Part shown: positions 31,786 through 42,410 of the stretch, piece after piece | Position numbering within the stretch: the stretch's first letter is position 1 | How the letters are laid out: the number at the start of each line of letters is the position of its first letter | NCBI RefSeq assembly: GCF_010183535.1 | Contig: NC_071332.1 | Span: forward strand, 1,178,001 to 1,242,000 | Source: Caenorhabditis remanei | Lineage: Eukaryota > Nematoda > Chromadorea > Rhabditida > Rhabditidae | Direction: 5' to 3' | DNA length: 64,000 bases | Translations under genes and position numbers: made by a program | The notes under the pieces: model-generated | Told to the model about the DNA's origin: nothing | Databases searched by the model: none | What the model saw: only the letters and a program-made list of their open reading frames with translations

Positions 31786-34700
31786 TTAGATAACGATTGT
31801 CTGATTTGTGACAGATGAAACTCCAAAGTTCAGGATGTACCAGTCGTGTCCATACATGAGAATCGCAAGCGGTTGTCCGACGATGAGTGAGAGCCAGACG
31901 ATGATATTTCCTAAAAAATTCAAAAAAACATGTTTTGTTTTCGTGGCGAGACCCTACCAGTTCTCCCGCCTCTCACAATCTTATCCGTCACATAAGATAA
32001 CGGAATCTGTCCCATCATTCCGTAATAGGACCACAATCGGAACATTTTCAGCGGCACCGACACCAAATACTCGTGGAAGAACGCTGAAACGAAGAAAACC
32101 ACAAAAAACGCGCTCATTTTCGAGAAATTGTTGCGCATCATGGGGCTGTAAATGTGGCGTACAGCGAAGCGATGGACCGGGATATTCCATGATTTCCAGA
32201 AGTAAGAAATGGTCTCAGCGTTCCAGAAGTCTCGATAGAATTCTCGATCGGCGAATCTCAAAAGTTCGGCGACAAGATTCAAGAAGGAGTGGAAGAATGT
32301 GTAGAAGAAGAGCAACCAGATCAAGTGATTCGGAATCGCCAGTTTCAGAAGACGTTCCATGCATCGTGGCAACTCCATTTCACTCAGTGGCTTCATACTA
32401 TTCCTTACAGTTGGCACAACCCATTGTTGAACTAATGCAGCGATAAGGAAAGAGAGAAAAACGAGTTCGATTGTTCTTTTAATCAAAAAATGCTTTCGAA
32501 TCCTCAGAGTCCTTGGAAACTTGAATTCGTAGCACAGTGTGGGTGCGGCCATGAAATAATAAATATTTGAAAGCGACAGATTCGCTGGATAGGACGCCGC
32601 CATCTGATGCATCGATAGCTCATCCTTCAAATCCCAAAACTGCTTCGGATCGCACGTTTTTTTCGCCAAATCGGTGACTTGCGTTTTGAGTTCGGTGATT
32701 TTGCGACGAGCATCACGTGCCCAGTAGTTGACGTGTCCGTAGGAGATGAATTTCAGCGCTTCGATCACGTAGACGCCCATCATTACCACCGACCATAGCG
32801 GGTTTTTCCACTGAAAAGATGGGGAGATTGACTTGAAAACTATTGAAAAATGGGGTATTTCTCAGAAAAATGAGGGTTCTTAGCGAAAAAACTTCAATTT
32901 TCTCAAATTTTTGCTAAAATCTCCGAAATTGACAGTTGATTGACACAAAAACTATTAAAAAATGGGGTATTTTAGCGAAAAAACTTCAATTTTCTCAAAA
33001 TTTTACTCAAATCTCCAAGAGCCGTTTTTCGTGTCGATTTACGAGGCTGCTCCGTAAATCAACACCAAAAAACGGCTCTGAAAGCGAGATGACCTCGAAA
33101 ACTGGGATTTTCACTGAAAACACTGAAAACAAGGGGAGATTGACTCAAAAAATATTGAAAATTGAGGTATTTTTCAGAAAAATTGTGGTTTTTAAGCGAA
33201 AAACTTCAATTTCCTACATAAATTGACTTGAATTTCTAAAATTAACGGGGTTTAAAGCACCGGAATCCGTAATTTATAGAAATTTTAAGCTAAAATCTTC
33301 AAGAGCCGTTTTCCGTGTCGATTTACGAGGCTGCTCCGTAAATCTACACAAAAAACGGCTCTTGACCTCGAAAACTGGGATTTTTACTGAAAACACTGAA
33401 AACAAGGGGGAAAGTATTGAAAACTGAAGCAGAAGGAGGTATTTTTGAGAAAATAGAGGATTTTTAAGCAAAAAAAACTTCAATTTTCAGAAGGTTCTTT
33501 TTTCAGCTCAAATCTCCAAGAGCCGTTTCACGTGTCGATTTACGAGCGCCCCGTAAATCGACACAAAAAACGACTCCCAACAGTAACCAAAACGTCATGT
33601 CGTGGCGAGACCCACCAGTTGTGTGGATTTACGGCGACACGTGGCAGCGGCGATTATTGCGAAGTTTGGGAGAGTTTTAAAGAGATTTCAAGTCAAAATT
33701 TCGTGAAAAATTGAAAATTAAGGGTTTTTCAAAGCACCGGAATCTAAATTCATCGAAATTTTAAGCTTAAATCTCTAAGAGACGTTTTTCGTGTCGATTT
33801 ACGAGCGCTCCGTAAATCGACACCAAAAAACGGCTCTTAACTGGAATTTTCGAAAAACAAACCGTATGGGTGAGCGTGACGACGACCGGAATCATCAAAT
33901 GGAGAATCACGAGAGTCGTGTAGAAGACGGCGGCGAACACGTTGCCCAGCCATCCGCGTTCTGAGAGGAATTTGAATGTTTTTAGGAGAAAAATTGAAAA
34001 ATTGAGACAAAATTTTCGGGAAACAGAAGAAAAAACAGAAAGTGAGTGGGGCGCGAGGTGTTGTTTTGGTTAGTGACCACGTGACTGGCTGCTGCCAAGA
34101 GAGACAAGAGGCGGAGACTTTTTGTGTGAGTGTAAATAAGTTGATGCCGCGCCAGAGAGCGCAATTGCAAATTATTGCAGACAGACACACAGACAGACAT
34201 GACTAGCGAGTAGCTGGACATCCGGACACACAGATATCCGGTGAGACCAAATTGTGCCGACCTGTGTGTCCGGATGTCCCCAGATTCGAATTTTGGCCGA
34301 TTTTAGGCAATTTTTCGCAATTTTCTGGTGATTTTCAGCTCTTTTAATTCAAATTGTAGCTTCAAAGAGCTGAAAATAACCAGGAAATTTTGAAAATTCG
34401 CGAAAAAAGCTCCAAAATCATGAAATTGCAGTCAAATATCGAATCTGCGGACATCCGGACACACAGATATCCGGACAGACCAAATTGTGTCGATCTGTGT
34501 GCCCGGATGTCCCAAGATTCGAATTTTGACTCGTTTTATGCAATTTTTCGCAATTCCCTGGTAATTTTCAGCTCTTTTAATTCAAATTGTAGCTTCAAAG
34601 AGCTGAAAATGACCAGGAAATTTTGAAAAATCTTTAAAAATCAAAAATCGAATCTGCGGACATCCGGACGCTTGGACACTTGTACAGACAGACATCTGGA

Positions 34701-36398
34701 CATCCGGACACACAGATATCCGGAGAGACCAAGTTGTGTCGATCTGTGTGTCTGGATGTCCAGAGATTCGATTGTTGGCCAATTTTTCGCAATTTTTCAC
34801 GATTTTGGGGTCATTTTCAGTTTTTTTTAGCTTGATCTCTCACCAAGTATCTTCTCCACCCCCAACACCAGCAAAATCTGAAAATTCGAGCAAAGAATCA
34901 GCGCGAGATTCGGCCAACTCCATATCGAATAGTTGTGCTCGACGAATGTGGAGATCCATTGGAGTGGGGTGATGAGTATTCCATACTTGATCACATTCTC
35001 CAAAGCAACGCGACCGTTTGACAGAACCTGGAATAGAGGGGGTGATTGGGGTTATTTTTGGGAAAAAAAGGGAGAGGGAGAGGTGAAAATTTAAAAAATT
35101 TTGCATTTTTCTGATCAAAATGGAGTGAAAACTCTAAAAAACCAATTAAAAGAGAAATTGACACCTTTTTCAGACAAAAACCCACTGAAATTCTTGGAAA
35201 ATCGAGTTTTTTGCTTAAAAAATCGGCTGAAAAATGATAAAATTGTGCATTTCCTGTTAAAAAACGAGTTTCCAGCTTTTTTCGACAGCTTTTCCCGATA
35301 TTTCACATTGAAAACGCGATTTGAACTCAGAAAAAGCTCAAAAATACCGATTTCTAGGATTTTTCGTAGTTTTCCTAGCGAAATTTCCGGAGAACTGCTC
35401 CGAAAAGAGGATATTTTGGTTGAAATCACTTTGAAAATGGTCAAAAATCGGAGTTTAAGGTTTTCGGGAGCTCGAAATAACAATTTCTTGAGTTTTTTCT
35501 GTGGAAAAATTGTCAAAACCCTGAAAAAAGATAAAAAATTCAGAAAAAGAAGCATGAAATCCGTTTTTGGGACATTTTCAGCGGAAAAATTGTCAAAAAC
35601 TTGGGAAAAATGAGGTTAGAGCTGAAATATGTGATTTTTCAGCATTTTCTTGCTTGAAAAACCAAGGATTTTCGTGAATTTCTGACTGTGATAGAAAAAA
35701 ATGAGCGGAAACTGTCTAAAACCTCGAAAAATGACAACTTTGGACTGAAAATGTGTCAAAATCGCTATACAGATCAGTGGAATGTGGAAAATTGGAACAT
35801 TTTCGCCGATTTTCAGAGGAAATTATGAAAAAATACTGATTTTTAAAGTTTTTTATTGGAGAGATCTGAAAAAGGATTTAAAACCTAAAAAATCACTTTA
35901 AAATCCCAAAAAAACGTCTGAAAATTAATAGAAAACACTTAAGATTGCAAGAAATTCCAATTTCTTATAGTTTTGCAGTCTAAAAATCGAGTATTTTAGC
36001 TGGAAACCGCTTTTATTTGTCGAAAATCCCAGAATTTTCGCTTTTTTTTGCTCCAAAACCACCAGCAACACCCTTACCAGCAACAAAATCGACAAATTGA
36101 AGAATCCACGAAAGTTTGTCCACCCAGAACTCGTCGAGAACAGCGAATCTTGGGCGGTATGAACCACTTTTTCGCATGGTCTGAATAGAAAATTGAGAGA
36201 TTTTTTAGAGTGATTTCAGCAGGAAAGTACCCTTTCAACTCGGAACTTTTCCGCGACGAATTCCCATTTTGTGCGAATGACGAGCGTCGACTCGATGCGA
36301 TCGAAGAGGTTTCCGACGGCGCTCGTCGTCGTCGTGTCTACAGAAATTATTTAAAATTTCAGTATTTTTAACTGAGAACTTACTGCTTGGTGTCGCAT
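31786..36398 (-). CDS. mboa-2: Diacylglycerol O-acyltransferase 1 (MBOAT family)
   Basis: Exons (minus) are 36384-36398, 36231-36337, 36078-36180, 34844-35027, 33863-33960, 31958-32810 and 31786-31910. Phases are continuous, giving 494 residues. The enzyme makes triacylglycerol from diacylglycerol and acyl-CoA in the ER membrane. Signatures are an Arg-rich N-terminus RRRRAPSETSS (about 7-17) and QDSLFSTSSGWTNFRG (about 52-67). Then come NGRVALENVIKYGIL, YYFMAAPTLCYEFKFPRT (253-270), NSMKPL, FYRDFWNAETISYFWKSWNIPVH (360-382), and SAFFHEYLVSVPL with the catalytic His at residue 415. There are about nine hydrophobic segments. Exon 1 codes only MRHQA, and its ATG follows AATTTCAG, a likely trans-splice acceptor. 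Introns 3-5 are long and repeat-rich. The symbol follows recalled synteny. Confidence 0.96.
33018..33840. repeat. Four hairpins around TCGATTTACGAG (DGAT1 intron 5)
   Basis: Copies are at about 33018-33078, 33302-33364, 33520-33578 and 33779-33839. Each reads AGAGCCGTTTTTCGTGTCGATTTACGAG..CTCCGTAAATCGACACNAAAAAACGGCTCT, a stem of about 26 bp with a tiny loop. They alternate with ACTTCAATTTTCTCAAA / TGAAAACACTGAAAACAAGG spacers. The third copy is joined to a GTAACC..GTCGTGGCGAGACCCA block also found in the next gene's intron. Confidence 0.85.
34216..34762. repeat. Three copies of a GGACATCCGGACACACAGATATCCGG unit (DGAT1 intron 4)
   Basis: Copies at about 34216-34280, 34447-34513 and 34697-34762 each form an imperfect hairpin (GGACATCCGGACACACAG..CTGTGTGNCCGGATGTCC). 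The first two are followed by the same spacer with TTTTAATTCAAATTGTAGCTTCAAAGAGCTGAAAAT, so the period is about 230-250 bp. Confidence 0.85.
35028..36077. other. DGAT1 intron 3, AT-rich, no recognised element
   Basis: This is 1050 nt of A/T-rich sequence with loosely recurring AAAAATCG and TTTTCAGC words. A 170-codon + strand open frame (35101-35613) is low-complexity Lys/Phe/Ser-rich and has no gene context. I see no coding or hairpin signal. Confidence 0.5.
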
Positions 36399-36418
36399 CG
36401 GTTTCACGATGAGGTAAC

Positions 36419-37150
36419 CCTGAAATTTTGGGGATTTGCGAACGATTTGCAACTAAAAAAGGCAAAAAAAAAGGTTTTATTTATTATTTTTTCAGGTAAA
36501 AAATGGAAAATTGTGTTAAAAGAAAAGAAAAGGACAAATAACAAGTTGACGTCGTGCCTCCTGGTTGTTTGTTGCATATTTATCGAATCAAGATAAGAGA
36601 GAAAAAGACGTCTTTCCGACTCATCCACCCTCTCAAATTAGTGTGATCTATCAGTTGTTTGGAGTGATTGGTGCACTTTTCGGCAACAACAAAACTTCTT
36701 GATCTTTGGAAGACACATAAAGTTATTAAAGAGAGGAAACAATAAACTAAACCGAATAAAATGAATAAAAACTATAAAGAACTTCCATTGTAAGAGAGAA
36801 AGGGGAATGCAAAAACTTGTTTTGATATCTTCCATCCCATCACAGAAGGTAATCAATGATGCAGATGCCAACTGGACCCGCGCACATGAAAAGAAAGGCA
36901 ACGAAAACATCCGAAAGTTCTTTATCTTGCCATCACTTCTTATGAAGAACATAATCTGAGGAAAGGACTATATCAGCACCGAGGGGATTTGGAAAAATGA
37001 AGAGCCTCGGTGGAAAAATTATAAAATAAAAAAGGAAAACTACAAAACGAATCCGACAGGCGATTTATGATTTAAAAGAGAAAAGTTGGTGGGGAGTGAC
37101 GAAAAGAAAACGATTGGGGTCTAATTAACGGCGCTTCACTGTCGAGTCGT
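36419..37150. other. Intergenic region between ATP synthase d and DGAT1
   Basis: No exon and no copy of the repeat families. The DGAT1 5' end should lie near the acceptor at about 36410-36420. The ATP synthase d transcript should end in the left part after its stop at 37151, but I see no clear hexamer on the minus strand. Confidence 0.4.
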
Positions 37151-37840
37151 TTAATGGTCGTCGACCTTATCGGCACGTCGGAGAACCTTGTAGTCCTTGA
37201 ATCTGTTCTCAATCTCCGGAGTTTCGTTGAGTCCGATGTTGCATGGGTCAGGAATTCTGTTTTGGTAGCGAAGATCATAGAAATGAGCTGGGAAATATTC
37301 GACAAAGTGTTGGCGATCGAAGTGCTCAACTGGTGGAGCCTTGGCCCACTTCTCCTCGACCTAAAATGAGTTTTTAGCTTGATTTGACAAAATTCGAAAG
37401 TTTTCTCACCTTCTTGGCCTCTTGGAGTCCGTCAGCAACCTTGACGTCATGAAGCTTGATACGGGCATTGTTGTACTCAACCCATTGGTCAACCTCCTTC
37501 AAGTAATCGGCTGGAACCTCTCCGTATGGGATCTTGACAGCCTCATACTGCTTTTGGAGAGAATCGAGAACAGCGGAGTGAGCTGGAAGGGCCTTCTTCA
37601 AGGCGGCGAAGTCAATCTTTGGAAGATCGGCTGGGAGCTGGCTGACGGCGGACTGGAACGTTCCGCTGACTCCCTTGACGCGGGTGAGCTCGGCAGAGTG
37701 CTCTGGCACCAAGCGCTCAGCTGGAATAAGGGAATTGTTAGATTTAAACGATTTAAAAAGGAAAAACTAAGAAAAAAATACTTACCGAGCTTTCCCCAGT
37801 TCACTGATGATGTCGCTACCCTCTTTGCGGCTCCGGACAT
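37151..37840 (-). CDS. atp-5: Mitochondrial ATP synthase peripheral-stalk subunit d
   Basis: Exons (minus) are 37786-37840, 37410-37720 and 37151-37360, phases 1 then 0, giving 191 residues. Subunit d links F1 to the membrane sector in the stator of mitochondrial F1Fo ATP synthase. Signatures are MSGAAKRVATSSVNWGKLAE at the start, LPKIDFAALKKALPAHSAVLDSLQKQYEAVKIPYG (about 53-87), WAKAPPVEHFDRQHFVEYFPAHFYDLRY (about 127-154) and IENRFKDYKVLRRADKVDDH at the end. The sequence is close to the C. elegans protein as I recall it. The gene has strong codon bias (many C-ending codons), as expected for abundant proteins. It is head-to-head with the LAMTOR3-like gene across 416 bp. Confidence 0.97.
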
Positions 37841-38256
37841 ACCTTAAATTAATTTTTTTATTAGCGAAAACTATCGATTAAAATTTTAAGAACGTTTTTC
37901 GACCAAATTCAACGGAACATGGTGTAAAAAATGCGCAATAAACGAATCTATCGATTTTTCTATAATTTTTACAAAAAGAATCACTGAAAAATGTGAACGA
38001 CAACGTTTAAAAATTAATAAAATGGAACTTTTTCCTGTAAAAGTGGGAGGAGTCCAACGCCCGTAAAAACGCAAAGTGCGGCGCGCTTTTCACCGATTTC
38101 TCTTCCATCGTTTCTCGGCCATCACGAGGAAAACTCGGCCATCGTTGTTTTTCAACTTTTTCAGCATGCTTTTCCCTATTTTTCAACTGATTTTTTTGGT
38201 TATTCACCAGATTTTTAAACAAAAAATTGAGTCAAAAATTATTTTCAGCAAAAATA
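37841..38256. promoter_or_regulatory. Divergent promoter region, atp-5 and LAMTOR3-like gene
   Basis: 416 bp between the two ATGs. AT-rich on the atp-5 side; a GC-richer block near 38045-38150 (GGGAGGAGTCCAACGCCCG, GTGCGGCGCGC, TCTCGGCCATCACG). ATTTTCAG at 38241-38248 precedes the + gene's ATG by 8 nt. Confidence 0.5.
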
Positions 38257-38755
38257 ATGAATGTCCAACAAGAACTGGAGGAGTTGATGCTCACTTACGA
38301 AGGGGTGTGCGCAATCTTTATCACCGATCACGATGGTGGATTGATTTTGAACGTTGGGCTTCCTGTCACATTGGACAACTCTCGATTCAGACAACAGCTG
38401 ATTGTGAGCCATGTGACAACGATTCCGCAGATTCATAAACTCAATATGGGTAAGAAATTTCCTATTTTTAAGATGAAAACCGCGATTCTAACAGCGATCA
38501 GAGGTTTTAGGAGGCCATCAGACAACATTCGCAATGTACGAATCGCATCAAATCGCCATACACTCGTTGGCAAGGTACTACTTCATCGTTCACGCCGGCG
38601 CCAACACGAATACCGGAGCAATGTTGGCTCTTCGTGAGAAACTTGCTCCAATCGCCAACTATATGATGACAGTTTGTCCGCCAATCGATGGAGATGGATT
38701 GATGCCACCACCGTCATTCGCCTCCGCTGCAGCGCCACCACCAGATTTCGATTGA
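38257..38755 (+). CDS. LAMTOR3-like Ragulator subunit (roadblock fold)
   Basis: Exons are 38257-38449 and 38511-38755, joined in phase 1 (Met-Gly-Gly-His), giving 145 residues. LAMTOR3/MP1 is a roadblock-fold subunit of the Ragulator complex, which holds Rag GTPases and mTORC1 signalling on the lysosome. Resemblance includes EELMLTYEGVCAIFITDHDGGLIL (residues 8-31) and KLNMGGHQTTFAMYESHQIAIHSLARYYFIVHA (61-93). The diagnostic GANTNTGAMLALREKLAPI (94-112) corresponds to the mammalian SANTG..LEKELAPL stretch. The last 20 residues are Pro/Ala-rich (LMPPPSFASAAAPPPDFD), unlike the mammalian protein. ATTTTCAG just before the ATG suggests a trans-spliced leader. A family D element starts 55 nt after the stop. 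The intron length is 61 nt. Confidence 0.8.
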
Positions 38756-38809
38756 TTCCTTTTTTTATTATTAAATCTCACTCATTCTTCTTGTGATTCT
38801 ATTTTTTTC

Positions 38810-39453
38810 ATACTTGCAAACCGGAACGACCCGTAACTAGCCTATAATTCAATATCATGATCTGAAAAATATACCAAAATGTATCGGTAATGTACCGCAG
38901 ATCGGACTAGAATGGCTTCTTGTCTGAAAATATCGATTTTCATACGAAAAATGATGATTTTCAATCATTTTTCTACTTCCATACCTAATTTCACCCCGAA
39001 AATCCCATTTTTCTCACTAAAATTATCGATTTTTACTGAATTTTCTATCAATAGCGAGCCTGCTCATATTTTTCGTAAAAAATTGGAATTTCATGATGAA
39101 AATTGGCGAAAATTCAGTAGAAATGACCAAAAATCGACATTTTCAGCAGAATTTTCGCCAATTTCTTTGAAAAATATGAGATTTCAGGCGCGAATTGAAC
39201 GAAAATTCGGGGGAAAATCGACAATTTTAGTGAGAAAACTTGGATTTTCCGGGTGAAATCAGATTCAGAAGTGGAAAATCGAAATTTTTTAGACGAAGAG
39301 CCATTCTCGCCCGGCCCGCGGCACTTTACCGACCCGCCATCAGCCCTGTATTAGGTCATAGAGATATAACTCGTTAAGATCTACATTTTGGTATACTTTT
39401 CAGCTCATAATACTGAGTTTGAAGCGAGTTACGGGCCGGCCCGGTTTGCAAGT
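38810..39453. repeat. Family D element, copy 6
   Basis: ATACTTGCAAACCGG at the left end and CCCGGTTTGCAAGT at the right, with GTAACTAGC / GCGAGTTAC sub-termini and TATACTTTTCAGCTCATAATACTGAG. The interior repeats 'gattttcactcgaaaatcccatttttctcactaaaatt' in inverted arms. It begins 55 nt after the LAMTOR3-like stop. Confidence 0.85.
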
Positions 39454-39747
39454 TTGATTTTTTTAAACACAAACTCTCAGCGATGCTTCTTGCTATATTT
39501 TTCAAACTTTTCCCATGTAAAAATCCGTTCCAGTTTGTTCTTATTATAAAACTTATAAAAATCGTTCCATTCCGCTATTTTTTATCATAAAAGGTTATGT
39601 ACCTACCGCTATCTCGCGTGAACTGATCAATAATCATCTTGATAATCAAAACTTGTTTGTTTTCAAAAATTCAAAGAAAAAAATCTTATTTCCTCTAGTT
39701 TTCTACTCGAATGTGTAGTTTTTGAAGCGAACTCGCCAATCTCCGCG

Positions 39748-42410
39748 ATGTTAAACAGAAATTGGAGCAGTTTTGTGCTCAGACAAGTGAGCTTTTTCTT
39801 CTTCTTTTGATAGGAAAACTCTATAATTTTTCAGGTTTCCCTATATAAAAACTTCCGTCAGCAGTGGACACGATTTAAAGCGAGAGCGTAAGTTTCTTTG
39901 CCACGTTGCACGAGAGAGTGTGCAAAAATGAGAGAGCGCAGGCATTTTTCGACCGGGAACGGATTTCCACCTTAAAAATCGCAGTTTTCTGGGTTAAAAC
40001 TATCAGAAAACGGGTTTTCCTAGAAATTCAGCTGGAAATGCACAAAAATACAGCTTTAGCTCCTTCAGGAACCGATTTTTAAAGAATTTCAGGCTCAAAA
40101 TTAACGAAAATCGACAAAAATCGAAGAAAAATGGCTGAAAATGGAGGTTTTTGACTGAAAATCCGCACTTTTTATTAATTTTACCTCTAAAATCCCATTT
40201 TTCTTATCTATCATCGCGGTTTTCGGGTGATAACTATCAGAAAACGGGACTGACGCGAAAAACCGGCAATTTTCATAAAAATTCAGCATCCTAACATTTT
40301 TGAACTGAAAATCCCATTTTTCGAGCTGAAAATTCACATTTCTAGCTTAAAATTCACATTTTTAGCTTAAAATGTCCATTTTTAAGCTGAAAATGCACAT
40401 TTTTGAGCTAAAAGTCTTATTTTTGAGCTTAAAGTGCACATTTTTAGCTTTAAATGCCTACTTTGGTCTTAAAATGCACATTTTTGAGCTTAAACTTCTC
40501 GTTTTGAGCTTAAAAAGAGTTTTTGAGCGTTTTTGAGCTGAAAATTCACATTTTTAAGCTGAAAATTCACATTTTTGAGCTTTTTTTCACCCAAATCTGG
40601 CAGAGATCCCACTTTTCTCTGCGTCTCTCACTCTCAGTGTGCCACGTGGCAGCACGAGAGAGTATGCGAAAATGAGAGAGCGCCGACACTTTTCTCCTCA
40701 AAAAACCAACGTTTTCAGCGTGCAATACTCCTTCTCCCTCTACCGAAACGATCGACGCTTCACTAGATTCGCGATAGCCGCCTCGACACTCGGTTTCACA
40801 TTCAAAGAGCATGGAATCAGTGATAAACGAATGGCAGAATGCGACAATTGCGAAGAGGAGTTCGCTCACCGGAAGACGCCTGGCAACGGATGGGAGTTGC
40901 TTTACGAGGAGAAAGATATGCTGGCGTTCCGTCGACGCATAGAAGGACCCTACGAAATGTATGAATATAAGTGTGTCGGCACTTATTATGATATAAGTCC
41001 CCGGACGTTTCTCGACGCACAAAATGATTTGAAGTATCGAAAAGAGTGGGATGAGAATATTGTGACGATAGAGGTGGTGAAAGAGGAAAACGAGAATGAA
41101 TTGATCAGATGGGTATCCAAATTCCCTTATCCAATGTATCCGAGAGAATATGTTTATGTGAGACGCACGTGGGTGTCGGATAATGAAAAATATGCAGTTA
41201 TTGATAGCGAATCGGTGCAGCCGGAGGTATGTTCCATGCTTGCGAACCGGCATGCAACTCGCTTAAAACTCAATATTTTGAGCTGAAAAATATACTAAAA
41301 TGTAGATCTCGGCGAGGTCTATAACCTACTACGGGCCGGGCTAGAATGTTTCTTTGGTCGTTTTTGCTTTTTTTTGGCGTTTTCTGCGTTTTTTTGGACT
41401 TTTTTGGGTTTTTTTGGTGTTTTTTGCCGGAAAAAGATGCGAGAAATCAAATAAACGCCAAAAACCCAAAAAACGCGAAAAAACGCAAGAATACTTCAAA
41501 AAACTTCAAAAAACTTCAAAAAAGTAAAAAAAAAAACCCAAAAATGTGGAAAAAATGCGAAAACGGGTCCGTTTTTTGGCCTTTTTCCCTGTTTTTTAGC
41601 GTTTTTTAGGCGTTTTTTGTACTTTTTTGAGTTTTTGGTGTTTTTTTTTGTCGGAAAAAGATGCGACGAAATAAAAAAAACGCGCAAAAACGCGAAGAAA
41701 AGCGAAAAAACTTCAAAAAAAACCCAAAAATGTGGAAAAAAGACCAAAACCGCCAAAACGGCTAAATAACGCTAAAACCTTCTAGCCCGGCCCGTAGTAG
41801 GTTATAGAACTCGCCGAGATCTACATTTTGGTATGTTTTTCAGATCATAATATTGAGTTTTAAGCGAGTTACGCGTCGGCCTGTTTCGGCCCGAAAAATT
41901 CCCAAAAATAAAAATGAAATGTTCAATTTCCAGGTATTCCCATCAATCTCCAAAACGAACGTCCGTGTTCGCTCCTACACGTCCCGTATGTCGATCCGCG
42001 CTCACACTAACTGGGAATCCCACGGCGTCGACTATATCTTGACGTATTGTGATAATCCGGAAGCCAACATTCCCCGTTATATCTACAATTGGATGGTGAA
42101 CAAAGGCGGTCCGTACTTTCTGAAACAAGTTCACAAAGCGGCGCGAGAAATCGAGAGTAGCGGACGAGAAGTGCGATCGGCGACGGAGAAAGCGCAGAAT
42201 AGTAAGAATGATCGGGTGACGGAACGATTGGAAAAGGAATCGGAAGTGAAAGAGAAGCAGCGAAGAGACGCGGAAGCGGCACGCCAGGAGAATAAGGAGA
42301 ATAATGGGGAGAAGAAGGCACAGAAGACTCAGAAGGCCCCACGATCCTCCGCAGCCAACTCGTTCGTCTTACAGTCGCAGGAACAAGTGAACTATCAGAG
42401 AACTGCTTGA
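39748..42410 (+). CDS. STARD7-like START-domain lipid-transfer protein
   Basis: Exons are 39748-39786, 39835-39887, 40719-41226 and 41934-42410, phases 0, 2, 0, giving 358 residues. Residues 1-55 are basic and hydrophobic with no acidic residue before about position 42 (MLNRNWSSFVLRQVSLYKNF), which looks like a mitochondrial targeting segment. The START domain spans about 70-280: YEYKCVGTYYDISPRTFLDAQNDLKYRKEWDENIVTIEV, then WVSKFPYPMYPREYVYVRR, YTSRMSIRAHTNW, GVDYILTYCDNPEANIPRYIYNWMVNKGGPYFLKQVHKAA. STARD7 moves phosphatidylcholine to mitochondria in mammals. The tail (about 283-345) is a charged Lys/Glu/Arg-rich coiled coil. The next gene on the same strand starts 288 bp downstream, a spacing compatible with an operon. 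Introns 2 and 3 are repeat-filled. Confidence 0.93.
39895..40700. repeat. Flanking duplicate and ~22-bp degenerate array in STARD7 intron 2
   Basis: GCCACGTTGCACGAGAGAGTGTGCAAAAATGAGAGAGCGCA (about 39900-39940) recurs in the same orientation near the other end of the intron (about 40634-40685, GCCACGTGGCAGCACGAGAGAGTATGCG..). Between, at about 40300-40580, a degenerate unit of 21-24 bp, 'ttttgagcttaaaatgcacat', repeats about 12 times. Confidence 0.7.
41236..41893. repeat. Family D element, copy 7 (STARD7 intron 3)
   Basis: ATGCTTGCGAACCGGC begins 9 nt after the donor at 41227. The right end, GCGAGTTACGCGTCGGCCTG..GGCCCG, is 40 nt before the acceptor at 41933. The residual intron is about 49 nt. 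The interior is an inverted pair of GCCGGGCTAGAA / TTCTAGCCCGGC around GTTTTTT-rich low-complexity sequence. Confidence 0.85.

Noticed and set aside
31808..32446. 212-codon + strand open frame
   Set aside because: It is antisense to the DGAT1 coding exons, which have clear family motifs on the minus strand.
35101..35613. 170-codon + strand open frame in DGAT1 intron 3
   Set aside because: Low-complexity Lys/Phe/Ser composition from AT-rich repeats, no splice sites of its own, opposite frame equally open.
40567..41253. 228-codon minus-strand open frame
   Set aside because: Antisense to STARD7 exon 3, whose START-domain motifs are unambiguous.
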